Shown here: one piece after another, positions 1 to 8,177 of the stretch
Numbering within the stretch: position 1 is the first letter of the stretch
How the letters are laid out: every line of letters begins with the position of its first letter
Origin: an uncultured Lachnospiraceae bacterium
GTDB taxonomy: Bacteria > Bacillota > Clostridia > Lachnospirales > Lachnospiraceae
DNA: 64,000 nucleotides
Assembly (NCBI GenBank): GCA_910586555.1
Contig: CAJUJY010000003.1
Coordinates: forward strand, 1 to 64,000
Direction of reading: 5' to 3'
Translations under genes and position numbers: made by a program
The notes under the pieces: model-generated
Seen by the model: only the letters and a program-made list of their open reading frames with translations
Told to the model about the DNA's origin: nothing
Databases searched by the model: none

Positions 1-133
1 ATCCATGCCTTCATTATATCTTATCTTTAACTTTTTGAAAATTGATTTCCGTGAAAATTATTTAGATTTATTTGACTATATGCTATTTTTTTTATATAAT
101 GTAATTAATATTAAGAGAAAAGAGGGTATCGCT

Positions 134-1048
134 TTGTTACATATTACATCACTAGAAGAAGGACTCGAGATATTTAAAGCACTTGGATCTGATGTCCGTA
201 TCCAGATTTTAAATATCCTGCTTGAAAACAGTAATATGAGTATGAAGGAGCTTGCGTCCCGTCTTAATATTACTAACGGAGCTTTAACAGGGCATATTAA
301 GAAACTTGAGAATTGTGGGTTAATTAACACTTCTGCAGAATCTGTTGTACATGGCAACCAGAAGATCTGTTCTATCCATTGGGACAGGATACTGATTGAC
401 CTTGAAGAACAGACTGTCAATGAAGATGTATATAACTCTGAAATCAAAATAGGCCATTACGCTGGTTTTGATATTGTACCGACATGCGGCCTTGCTTCAA
501 GCAAAGCTTTAATAGGTGAAGTGGATGATTCAAGGTATTTTGAACACCCTGACAGGTATGATGCAGATATCCTCTGGTTTTCCAAAGGGTATGTAGAATA
601 TGTTATACCTAACTTTATACCAAGATTCCAAAAGATTACAAAGATTTCCATAACAATGGAACTTGGCTCTGAAGCACCTGGCAGTAATAATGAATGGCCG
701 TCGGATATAGGGTTCTACCTGAATGATGTATGCCTTGGAAGCTGGACTTCACCTGGGGATTTTGGAGATGTAAAAGGGCTTTTTACTCCAGGCTGGTGGC
801 CTGAAAACTGGAACCAGTATGGTCTTCTTAAGCTTCTGGTTGTAAACCGTAAAGGTACTTTTATTGACGGGTTAAAGATTTCCGATATTAGTATTAATGA
901 TTTGAAGCTTGATTACCGCAGCAACATACGTTTAAAATTTGCAGTTGACAATAATGCCAAGCACACGGGGGGGCTTACATTATATGGTAAGGCGTTTGGC
1001 AATTACGGACAGGATATTAATGTTGCAATAAACTATGCACCTGTCTGA
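134..1048 (+). CDS. ArsR-family winged-helix regulator with large C-terminal domain
   Basis: The protein (304 aa) is probably a cytoplasmic transcriptional regulator. Residues about 10-80 form an ArsR-type winged helix: ALGSDVRIQILNILL, then MSMKELASRLNITNGALTGHIKKL as the recognition region. The remaining ~210 residues are not a standard ArsR tail. They look like a soluble beta-rich domain rich in Trp and Gly and may be a ligand sensor. I chose the TTG at 134 because AGAGGG lies 7 bases upstream and the protein begins LLHITSLEEG there. The open frame runs back to position 5, but that stretch is AT-rich and unlike coding sequence. The gene lies beside the GH51/GH43 arabinan genes on the opposite strand, so control of those genes is a reasonable inference. 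The ligand is unknown. Confidence 0.8.
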   Translation: MLHITSLEEGLEIFKALGSDVRIQILNILLENSNMSMKELASRLNITNGALTGHIKKLENCGLINTSAESVVHGNQKICSIHWDRILIDLEEQTVNEDVYNSEIKIGHYAGFDIVPTCGLASSKALIGEVDDSRYFEHPDRYDADILWFSKGYVEYVIPNFIPRFQKITKISITMELGSEAPGSNNEWPSDIGFYLNDVCLGSWTSPGDFGDVKGLFTPGWWPENWNQYGLLKLLVVNRKGTFIDGLKISDISINDLKLDYRSNIRLKFAVDNNAKHTGGLTLYGKAFGNYGQDINVAINYAPV

Positions 1049-1102
1049 AACCTGGCAGCAGAAATTACCAGGACAGACAGAAGGGGGTTACAATACCAGA
1101 AA

Positions 1103-1127
1103 CGGCAGATAGTTTACACTATCTGCC
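1103..1127. terminator. Short stem-loop between convergent genes
   Basis: GGCAGATAG and CTATCTGCC form a perfect 9-bp stem with a 7-base loop. It lies just after the ArsR-type gene and overlaps the end of the convergent small Cys-rich gene. The T-tract on either side is weak, so terminator function is plausible but not certain. Confidence 0.4.
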
Positions 1128-1365
1128 ATTTCTTATATGGACATCTGCCTGCCTTTGCTATGGCACGCAGTTCTACATAACAGCCACATGCCCCGCAAGT
1201 GCCTGCATTAAGAAGTTCACACTCCTTACAGATTGAAAGCCTTCTTTCATACTCTGTGGCGCTAACCCTGTCAGCCTTTTTAATTGCTTCCCTGTACTTT
1301 TCAATCATTTTCTGGTCTGCCTCTGCCATATCACGCAGCAGGCATCTTTTACATATTTCTATCAT
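1114..1365 (-). CDS. Small cysteine-rich protein (DUF6171-like)
   Basis: This 83-residue protein has two Cys clusters. One is CKRCLL at residues 5-10. The other is CKECELLNAGTCGACGCY in the C-terminal half, followed by a last Cys in RCPYKKW. The spacing suggests zinc or another metal, or disulfide chemistry. Small Lachnospiraceae proteins of this kind are grouped as DUF6171, and no biochemical role is known to me. It has an AAGGA-like ribosome site before the ATG. It sits last on the minus strand after the GH51 gene, 66 bp from that gene's stop, and may be read through from it. Confidence 0.7.
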   Translation of the reverse strand: MIEICKRCLLRDMAEADQKMIEKYREAIKKADRVSATEYERRLSICKECELLNAGTCGACGCYVELRAIAKAGRCPYKKWQIV

Positions 1366-1431
1366 ATTCCTTATAATAATTAGTGAAATTACTTTCTAGT
1401 TTATATTATACTGCCAGTTACAGGACATTCT

Positions 1432-2937
1432 TTAATGTTGTATACGTAACATTGTTACACTGCCTGCTGGAAGTTTTACATTTATTTTATCTGTATTTTC
1501 TGTATAACCACTAAAATCCTGTTCTGTAACTTCCACAGGAGCATCAAATGTATTATATGCCCGTATATTGCGGTTCGTAACAATCTTTGCTTCTGTAACC
1601 TTATAACCTGTACCAGCCAGTTTTATATCTATATCTTCACTAGCCTCAATGGAAAGGTTATTTAATGTAATTGTAATTATGCCATCTTTATCCTTAGATA
1701 CTGACTCTGTAATTTTTGGAACACTCCACTTCTTTGTACCTGTTTCCCCTGCACCTGTAACTGCACTTTCCAGAAGGTTTGCACCCTGGTGGTAACGGTA
1801 CATATGCATTACATGGTAAGTAGGTGTTTTAATCATATCTGCACCTTCTGTAAGCAGTACTGCCTGGAGCACATTAACCATCTGTGCAAGTGCTGCAATC
1901 TTTACCCTGTCACAATGCTTATTAAATATATTTAGTGTTATGCCAGCAATTAATGCATCACGTACTGTATTCTGCTGGTATAAAAATCCTGGGTTAGTGC
2001 CTGGTTCATTAGTATACCATGCACCCCATTCATCTACACACATGCCAATCTTCTTTCCAGGATCATACTTGTCCATAATCTGCCCATGCCTTGTAACAAG
2101 TTCATCCATACATAATGCTTTATAAAGTGTTTTATACCACACCTTATCACTAAAAGCTGTCGCACTTCCCTTTCTCTTCCAGCCTTCAGGGTGTACATAA
2201 TAATGAAGTGACAAATAATCCATAAAACCATGGAACTTTTTGCCATGGTCAAATGCTGTTTTTAATACCCTTTCAGTCCAGTAATAATCATCAACATTAG
2301 CCCCACAGCATACTTTCTTAATAGATTTATTCTTATCGTAATTTCTTACATAAGTCTGGTAACGGCGGTATTCATTAGCATAATGCTCTGGTGTCATATT
2401 TCCGCCACAGCCCCAGTTTTCATTGCCAACGCCAAAGAAATCAACTGTCCATGGATCTTTACGCCCATTAGCTGCCCTTAAATCTGCCATTGGTGAAACA
2501 CCATTAAATGTCATATATTCCACCCATTCAGACATTTCCTGTACAGTCCCGCTTCCAAGGTTTCCATTAATATATGTTTTGCAGCCAAGCTGCCGGCAAA
2601 GTTCCATATATTCATGTGTGCCAAAGCTGTTATCCTCTACAACACCACCCCAGTGTGTATTAATCATCTTTTTCCTGCCTGCCTTGTCACCAATGCCATC
2701 TTTCCAGTGGTATTCATCTGCAAAACACCCGCCAGGCCATCGCAGTACAGGAACTTCCAGTTCTTTAAGCGCTTCAACAACATCTGTCCTCATGCCGTTT
2801 TCATTAGGTATATCAGAGTTTTCACCTACATAAATACCTTCATAGATACATCTGCCAAGATGTTCAGAAAAATGTCCATACACTTCTGGCTCAATTTTTC
2901 CAAGTTCATTATTTTCATTAATAAATAAATCTGCCAT
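1432..2937 (-). CDS. abfA: GH51 alpha-L-arabinofuranosidase, cytoplasmic
   Basis: This 501-aa enzyme should release terminal arabinofuranose from arabino-oligosaccharides inside the cell. GH51 signatures are clear: RWPGGCFADEYHWKDGIG near residues 66-83, the acid/base glutamate E173 in GVGNENWGCGG, and the nucleophile E303 in MCVDEWGAWY. The length is normal for the family and there is no signal peptide. The C-terminal ~110 residues match the usual beta-sandwich. It follows the GH43 gene at 3010-3966 by about 70 bp on the same strand. Family identity is very secure; specificity among arabinan, arabinoxylan and arabinogalactan fragments is inferred from the neighbours. Confidence 0.95.
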   Translation of the reverse strand: MADLFINENNELGKIEPEVYGHFSEHLGRCIYEGIYVGENSDIPNENGMRTDVVEALKELEVPVLRWPGGCFADEYHWKDGIGDKAGRKKMINTHWGGVVEDNSFGTHEYMELCRQLGCKTYINGNLGSGTVQEMSEWVEYMTFNGVSPMADLRAANGRKDPWTVDFFGVGNENWGCGGNMTPEHYANEYRRYQTYVRNYDKNKSIKKVCCGANVDDYYWTERVLKTAFDHGKKFHGFMDYLSLHYYVHPEGWKRKGSATAFSDKVWYKTLYKALCMDELVTRHGQIMDKYDPGKKIGMCVDEWGAWYTNEPGTNPGFLYQQNTVRDALIAGITLNIFNKHCDRVKIAALAQMVNVLQAVLLTEGADMIKTPTYHVMHMYRYHQGANLLESAVTGAGETGTKKWSVPKITESVSKDKDGIITITLNNLSIEASEDIDIKLAGTGYKVTEAKIVTNRNIRAYNTFDAPVEVTEQDFSGYTENTDKINVKLPAGSVTMLRIQH

Positions 2938-3009
2938 TTATTACAATCCTCCCCAGGTTACATTAACTATTTATGTCATATTATACAAGATAACAGGCAT
3001 TATTAAAAA

Positions 3010-3966
3010 CTAATTATCATATGAAAATACAGGCCTGTCCTCTTTATCCCATTTAATCTTCATAAGCATTGCATGACGGTTAGGATTATAAAGAGGGTCA
3101 CCTGTTATCTCTTTTTCTTTACGTGCATGGTATACAAGAATATCATTACCATCTTCATCTATAGTAAATGAATTATGCCCTGGCCCGTATATTTCCAGCT
3201 CATTACTTGTTTTAAGGACGGGATATCTTTCTTTCTTCCATGAAAGAGGATCAAGCAAATCACTGTTTTCATCTGCTGTAAGCATACCCATACAGTAATT
3301 TACACCTGTATCGCTTGCAGAATATGTAAGGTAAACCTTCCCTCCGCGTTTAATTACAGCCGGCCCTTCATTTACCCAGAAACCTATGCGTTCCCAGTCA
3401 TAATCAGGTGTTGTAAGAAGAACCTGCACAGTCTTAAGTTTATATCCTGATTCCATTTCTGCAATATACAGGTTAGAAATCTGTGGCCCTACGCTTACCT
3501 TTTCAGCCCATACATAATAATACCTGCCCTTGCTTTCAAAAACTGTTGCATCAAGTGAAAAAGCTTCAAATGAAAATATATCACCTTCTGCACGCTGCAT
3601 TTTACCCTTCTCAGCCCATTCATCATTATATGGGTCAGGTCCCTGGCACTCTAACACATATGGACGTATATTCCAGATATCTTCCTTTTCCCCGCCAGCA
3701 AAATATACATACCATTTGCCAAACAGGAAATGCATTTCTGGTGCCCATATATGTTCACTCATAATACCGCTTTCATGCTTTCTCCATATAACTTTTTCTT
3801 CTGCATCTGCAAGGCCTGCTAACGTTTTAGAACGGCGCAGTGCAATACAGTCATAACTTGGTATAGAAGCTGTAAAATAATACCATCCGTCCCTAAAACA
3901 TACAAATGGGTCTGCCCTCTGTAAAATCCAAGGTTCATTAAATTTTAATTCTTTACTTTCTGACAT
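3010..3966 (-). CDS. GH43 family glycosidase, intracellular arabinofuranosidase-like
   Basis: This five-bladed-propeller GH43 enzyme is 318 aa from the chosen ATG at 3966, which has AAAGGA/CTGGAG just upstream. An upstream in-frame extension looks non-coding. Catalytic residues fit the family: base D19 in RADPFVCF, a likely pKa-modulating Asp in SLDATVF (D139) and acid E200 in FWVNEGPAV. No signal peptide is visible, so it should act in the cytoplasm on imported oligosaccharides. Its partner is the GH51 enzyme encoded next. Activity as an exo-alpha-1,5-arabinofuranosidase is the most likely reading; beta-xylosidase activity cannot be excluded from sequence alone. Confidence 0.88.
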   Translation of the reverse strand: MSESKELKFNEPWILQRADPFVCFRDGWYYFTASIPSYDCIALRRSKTLAGLADAEEKVIWRKHESGIMSEHIWAPEMHFLFGKWYVYFAGGEKEDIWNIRPYVLECQGPDPYNDEWAEKGKMQRAEGDIFSFEAFSLDATVFESKGRYYYVWAEKVSVGPQISNLYIAEMESGYKLKTVQVLLTTPDYDWERIGFWVNEGPAVIKRGGKVYLTYSASDTGVNYCMGMLTADENSDLLDPLSWKKERYPVLKTSNELEIYGPGHNSFTIDEDGNDILVYHARKEKEITGDPLYNPNRHAMLMKIKWDKEDRPVFSYDN

Positions 3967-4037
3967 ATACTCCAGTCCTTTCCGTTTAAATATTTTATTG
4001 GCACAAGTACAATATAAAACATCTGTACTTGTTAAAA

Positions 4038-4064
4038 AAAGGCAAGACACAATGCCTTGCCTTT
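4038..4064 (-). terminator. Rho-independent terminator downstream of the 4272-5873 binding-protein gene
   Basis: On the minus strand AAAGGCAAG pairs with CTTGCCTTT around a short loop, and a run of seven T follows. It separates the binding-protein transcript from the GH43-GH51 pair. Confidence 0.8.
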
Positions 4065-4080
4065 ATATTATTTTAAATTT

Positions 4081-4240
4081 AACCTCATTAAGTAAGTCCC
4101 CCGCTTCTTAAGCGGTGGGTTTAGGACTTACTTAGTCTGGCAGGGGTTCAAGCTCCTGCCAGACTGCCGCAAAGCGGCAATGAGGTTATGAGCAAGTAGC
4201 CAATGCCTGCTTGCAGGCAATGCGGATTGCGAATATCCGC
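4081..4240. repeat. 160-bp multi-hairpin repeat, copy 1
   Basis: An outer stem AACCTCATT (4081-4089) / AATGAGGTT (4179-4187) encloses three hairpins: one in which TAAGTAAGTCC pairs with GGACTTACTTA around CCGCTT/AAGCGG, one built on CTGGCAGG/CCTGCCAG, and GCCGC-AAA-GCGGC. Two more hairpins follow (TGCCTGC/GCAGGCA and GCGGAT/ATCCGC). A copy of the same length with only scattered differences lies at 49476-49635. Here it sits in the 3' untranslated region of the binding-protein gene, ahead of its terminator. Confidence 0.9.
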
Positions 4241-4271
4241 TTGACTTATCTTATAACTTTGTACAGACAGT

Positions 4272-5873
4272 TTACTGGTTATCTTCTACCATCTTTTCAT
4301 ATTTAGCAACTTCTTCATCTGAAAGTATACCATATCCATCAGGCCCGAAGTAGTTAAGCATAGCAGTTGCATGGTACCAGTTAGCTTTTGTTGTAGCTTC
4401 ATCTGCAAAGTCAGCCGCTTTCTTCTTACCAGAGTCTACTGCTGGATGTATACCACCATCTTCAATCTTGTTAAAGTATTCATCACAGTAGTTCCAATAT
4501 CCTGCAATACTGGTCCAGCCAAAAGGAATAGGTTCCATACAGCTTGCAAAATACTCTCTCCAGTGGTCTTTATGCTCATCATCCATTCCGTCACAGAACA
4601 TATCAATATAGCCATCCCAGATTTCCTGGTTTGTTGTAATAGGTGCAGGCATAGTAGCATGTTTAAGCGGACTGCCATTAGCATCTGTATTTTCTGCATT
4701 ACTATACATTTCAATCCTTGTCTTCCAGCCATCCTGTCCAAATGCCATAAACTTAAGAAGTTCATATGCTTCACGTGGATATTCACATGATGTTGTAATT
4801 CCACCAAAGTCTATAGTTGCTATTGTATGGTGAAGGTCTTCCTTAGCATCTTCCTCACTTACTGCTGGAACAACATAAGGTACAATATCAAGGTTCTTCT
4901 CTTTATATTCTTCTTTATTCCATGTATTCTGGAATGTCCAGAATGCTTCTGTAAATAATGCAACATGGCCTGTATTACCACACCATTCTTCAAAGTTACC
5001 TGTCCAGTTCTCCATTTCAATAGTCTTTGGTTCTGGAGCAATATAGCCACCCTGTCTTAAGTCAGCAAATTCCTGCTCACCTACAGCCCATATGCTAAGG
5101 TCAAAATCTGTACCATCATAACCAAATTCACCCTGGATCGTCTGTGCAGCAGCAATACCATAATATGAATCAAGCCTGTTCAAAAAACCACAGCCATAAT
5201 ATGCCATATTATCTGGTGAATCCTTAACTGTACAATCCTTTATAAGCTTTATCATATCAGACCATATCCAGTTCCTGTCAGGAGCAGGTACATTCAGTTT
5301 CTTAAGCACATTTAAATCAACATACATTCCTGTTGGGAAAAACTTAACAGGCACGCCATATCTGGCACTTGTAGAGAAACACCCAATCCCGCAGTCATTA
5401 ATTGTTGCTGCAAGTTCTTTTGTTTCGGGATCAGAATCCCAGAAATCTGAAACATCCCTTAATAAATAATTGCTTAATGCAAAGTCTGCATCAGTATACA
5501 TAATACAGTCAGGGGCTTTCTTATCAGAAACAAGTGTGTTAAGAGTTTCATTATATGTTGCAACATCATTAAAAACAGGATTTACTTTAATATTTGGATA
5601 AAGCTCCATAAACCTGTCTGCAAGATATTCAACAGTTTCTTTCTGGTCAAAATGGAAATATGTAAGTTCAATATCATCTTTAGTCAGGTCTGTTGCAACC
5701 TTATACTTAATTCCATTAATATCCTTTTCCTCTGTTTCATTAGATACTGATGTTGCGTCACTCTTACCTGGGTCATCACCTTTTATTTCCCCTCCGCCTC
5801 CATTGCCTCCGCAGCCTGCCAGCCCGAATACCATTGACATAGAAAGCGCCAATGCTAATAATTTTTTCCTCAT
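4272..5873 (-). CDS. Sugar ABC transporter substrate-binding lipoprotein
   Basis: This 533-aa extracellular binding protein belongs to the family-1 carbohydrate type. The start at 5873 has GAAGGAGG six bases upstream and gives a classic lipoprotein signal, MRKKLLALALSMSMVFGLAGCGG, with the lipobox Cys in LAGC. An acidic spacer follows, then a mature domain with typical elements such as TYFHFDQKETVEYLADRFMELYP. It should capture arabino-oligosaccharides outside the membrane for the two permeases encoded just upstream (6146-8177). A promoter and a hairpin separate it from those permeases, so it may be made in excess. The sugar is inferred from the locus. Confidence 0.92.
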   Translation of the reverse strand: MRKKLLALALSMSMVFGLAGCGGNGGGGEIKGDDPGKSDATSVSNETEEKDINGIKYKVATDLTKDDIELTYFHFDQKETVEYLADRFMELYPNIKVNPVFNDVATYNETLNTLVSDKKAPDCIMYTDADFALSNYLLRDVSDFWDSDPETKELAATINDCGIGCFSTSARYGVPVKFFPTGMYVDLNVLKKLNVPAPDRNWIWSDMIKLIKDCTVKDSPDNMAYYGCGFLNRLDSYYGIAAAQTIQGEFGYDGTDFDLSIWAVGEQEFADLRQGGYIAPEPKTIEMENWTGNFEEWCGNTGHVALFTEAFWTFQNTWNKEEYKEKNLDIVPYVVPAVSEEDAKEDLHHTIATIDFGGITTSCEYPREAYELLKFMAFGQDGWKTRIEMYSNAENTDANGSPLKHATMPAPITTNQEIWDGYIDMFCDGMDDEHKDHWREYFASCMEPIPFGWTSIAGYWNYCDEYFNKIEDGGIHPAVDSGKKKAADFADEATTKANWYHATAMLNYFGPDGYGILSDEEVAKYEKMVEDNQ

Positions 5874-5926
5874 ACTTCTTCCTCCTTCTAGATATTTTTT
5901 CTCCAAAACTCTCCTTGATGTAGTAG

Positions 5927-5932
5927 ATTATA
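5927..5932 (-). promoter_or_regulatory. Extended -10 promoter for the binding-protein gene
   Basis: On the minus strand TGT-TATAAT gives a perfect -10 with the TGn extension about 55 bp before the ATG. No good -35 is seen at 17 bp, which an extended -10 can tolerate. Confidence 0.55.
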
Positions 5933-6052
5933 ACATATTCTTTTTACAATTTCTACACTTTTTTGTAAATTATTTTACATTTTTTCAAACTATTTTTACC
6001 ATATGCAATTTTGCCTGTAAGACAGCATATTTTGTTATATTATAAATATGGC

Positions 6053-6088
6053 TTTTATGGACAGCATATTTTACATCTGTCCATAAAA
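6053..6088 (-). terminator. Stem-loop after the permease gene
   Basis: TTTTATGGACAG (6053-6064) and CTGTCCATAAAA (6077-6088) form a perfect 12-bp stem. It lies between the permease stop and the binding-protein promoter and probably ends or attenuates the permease transcript. Confidence 0.5.
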
Positions 6089-6145
6089 CCATTTTTAAGT
6101 TACCAATATACCTGGTACTATTGCCATAAAATATGTTTTTATATT

Positions 6146-7174
6146 TTATTCACCTGTAATTCCTGTACGGTCAATACTCTCAACAAAATATCTCTGGAGT
6201 ATAAAGTACATAATCATCAGCGGCAGTATACTAAGCATTGTTCCAGACATATTAATTGACTCATTAATGCTTGCAGCACCACTGGCAGCCGTCTGTGAAT
6301 ATTTATCATAATTTGTTGCAAAGTTCTTAAGCTGTATAATAAGTGAAGTCATTCCTGTTTCCCTGCCTATACCTGATACATACATAGATGTAAGGTAAGA
6401 TTCATTCCAGTACCATACAAATGAGAAAAGTGATACTGTTATAATTGCAGGAGCTGCGGAAGGAAGTGAAATCCTGTAAAATGACTTCCAGTAACCAGCA
6501 CCATCTATCTGTGCAGCTTCAATAAGTACCTTTGGAACCTGTCTGAAGAACTGCCAGAATATAAGTATAAATATTGGTGCATTTATTCCCATTCCAAGTA
6601 TTGCAGGAAGCACAAATGCCCATATTGTACGGAGTATACCCATATTTGAGTAAAGTACATATGTAGGTATCATTGTTACCTGGCTAGGAAGGATAAATGT
6701 AAATAATATTATGCCAAGTACAACCTTTTTACCTGGAAATTCAAAACGTGCAAGCCCGTATCCAATAACAGAACAGGATATAAGGTTACATATTGTAGGA
6801 AGCCCTGCAATAATTACACTCTGGCCAAATGATTTCCAGAAATCCATGCTCTTGGCTGCCTGTTTGTAGTTATCAAGATTTAAAGAACTTGGTATCCAGT
6901 TAATAGAGGAATCAAGCAAATCATCAAGTGTCATAAAACTGCTGCTTAACATATGGAGTATAGGGTAAATATATATAAATCCTATACATATTAACAGGGC
7001 ATAAATTACAAATACCTTTAAGAAACCTTCCCTGTCCTTAGAGCCAAGCATAAACTTACGGATTTTATCCTTTGTTATCTGCTTTTTATCTTTAATAAGG
7101 ACTTCCCCTGAAGGAGTTACTATTTGTTCTATATTATCTTTATCCCCTGCCTGCTTTTGCGTTCTTTTTAGCAT
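6146..7174 (-). CDS. Carbohydrate ABC transporter permease (MalG/AraQ-like)
   Basis: This 342-residue inner-membrane permease has an N-terminal cytoplasmic extension of about 50 residues, then six predicted helices starting at FVIYALLICIGFIYIYPILH. The cytoplasmic coupling (EAA) loop is visible as EAAQIDGAGYWKSFYRISLP. It overlaps the 3' end of the upstream permease gene by 35 bp and has AAAGGAGG before its ATG, so the two should be translated together. It should pair with the 345-aa permease and the lipoprotein at 4272. No ATPase gene is present in the locus. Confidence 0.93.
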   Translation of the reverse strand: MLKRTQKQAGDKDNIEQIVTPSGEVLIKDKKQITKDKIRKFMLGSKDREGFLKVFVIYALLICIGFIYIYPILHMLSSSFMTLDDLLDSSINWIPSSLNLDNYKQAAKSMDFWKSFGQSVIIAGLPTICNLISCSVIGYGLARFEFPGKKVVLGIILFTFILPSQVTMIPTYVLYSNMGILRTIWAFVLPAILGMGINAPIFILIFWQFFRQVPKVLIEAAQIDGAGYWKSFYRISLPSAAPAIITVSLFSFVWYWNESYLTSMYVSGIGRETGMTSLIIQLKNFATNYDKYSQTAASGAASINESINMSGTMLSILPLMIMYFILQRYFVESIDRTGITGE

Positions 7175-8177
7175 TTCTTGCGCTCCTCCTTTCTATTTGT
7201 TTCAACTGGCGCTGTTCTTTCTTATGGGCTTTCTTTGCTTTCTTAACCTGTTTCTCATATACGTCTTTCTTAGACATAAACAGCCCGGCAAACAAACCTA
7301 CCAGAAGCAGCACTACAACGGAATACATCCATGCCATTGCTGAAGCATATCCATAACCTTTTTCCTGTGTACCTGAAAACATTGAGTTTTGTATAAGCCC
7401 TATAATTGAGTTCTGTTCATTATTAGATATAAATACTATTGTATATACAATATTAAGTAAAATCATAGGCTTGATATTTGGAAGTGTAATTTTCCAGAAA
7501 CACTCCCATCCTGAACCACCATCAATTTTAGCAGCTTCATACATTGATCTGTCAATCTTTTGCAAGGCTGAAATAAATATCAGTATCTGTACACCTGAAT
7601 ACCAGAGTATTGTTACCATATTTTCAAAAAGATCTGAGATTGGATCAGCCAGTGCACCAGGAAGGGTTTCCTCCAGTATCGTAGTAATTGCCTGTGTATC
7701 AATAGATGTAAGGCTTCCTGCACCCTCCTGGTTTAACATTCCAAGTATAGGGCCGCTGACTATAATAACCGGAAGGAAGAATATAAGCCTGAAGAACCCT
7801 TTTCCTTTTACATTCTGGTTAAGCATAATTGCTATAATCAGCGCAAATACTACTATTATTGGTACTGAAATAATTGTCGAAACGAGGTAACTAATCATTT
7901 CAGTTGTAAATTCCGTCTGCGAAAACAGTATTTCAGTAAAGTTGCCATATCCTACATACCTGAACCTCATTCCAGTAGGCAGCATACGTATCTTGTACAA
8001 TGAATACCTGAAAGATGTTATAAGTGGATATGCAAGGAAAATAAGTGCGCCAGCAATCCATGGTGTTATAAATAAAAGTCCTGCTATGGCGTCCCTTTTG
8101 GCAAGGCTGCCCTCTTTAAGCTTTCTCTTGTTTTTCTTATCTGTTTTATCTGTCTTACCTGGATTCTTTTTACTCAT
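7140..8177 (-). CDS. Carbohydrate ABC transporter permease (MalF/AraP-like)
   Basis: This 345-aa permease starts at the ATG at 8177, preceded by AGGTGG; a longer frame to 8207 lacks a better site. A Lys-rich N-terminus (MSKKNPGKTDKTDKKNK) precedes helices beginning IAGLLFITPWIAGALIFLAYPL. The coupling-loop motif reads EAAKIDGGSGWECFWKITLP. The C-terminus is again strongly basic (KKAKKAHKKEQ). Its start overlaps the stop of the DUF5696 gene by 8 bp, which places that gene in the same operon. Confidence 0.93.
   Translation of the reverse strand: MSKKNPGKTDKTDKKNKRKLKEGSLAKRDAIAGLLFITPWIAGALIFLAYPLITSFRYSLYKIRMLPTGMRFRYVGYGNFTEILFSQTEFTTEMISYLVSTIISVPIIVVFALIIAIMLNQNVKGKGFFRLIFFLPVIIVSGPILGMLNQEGAGSLTSIDTQAITTILEETLPGALADPISDLFENMVTILWYSGVQILIFISALQKIDRSMYEAAKIDGGSGWECFWKITLPNIKPMILLNIVYTIVFISNNEQNSIIGLIQNSMFSGTQEKGYGYASAMAWMYSVVVLLLVGLFAGLFMSKKDVYEKQVKKAKKAHKKEQRQLKQIERRSARNAKKNAKAGRG

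Noticed and set aside
5..133. N-terminal extension of the ArsR-type protein
   Set aside because: The stretch is AT-rich with a Phe/Leu/Tyr-rich translation; the TTG at 134 has a proper ribosome site and gives a family-like start.
4081..4240. Possible tRNA-like cloverleaf (GTTCAAGCTC resembles a T-loop)
   Set aside because: The outer stem, arm sizes and lack of anticodon arm and CCA-type end do not fit a tRNA; the arms are too long.
4371..4790. 139-codon plus-strand frame
   Set aside because: It is antisense to the clear binding-protein gene and has no start signals.
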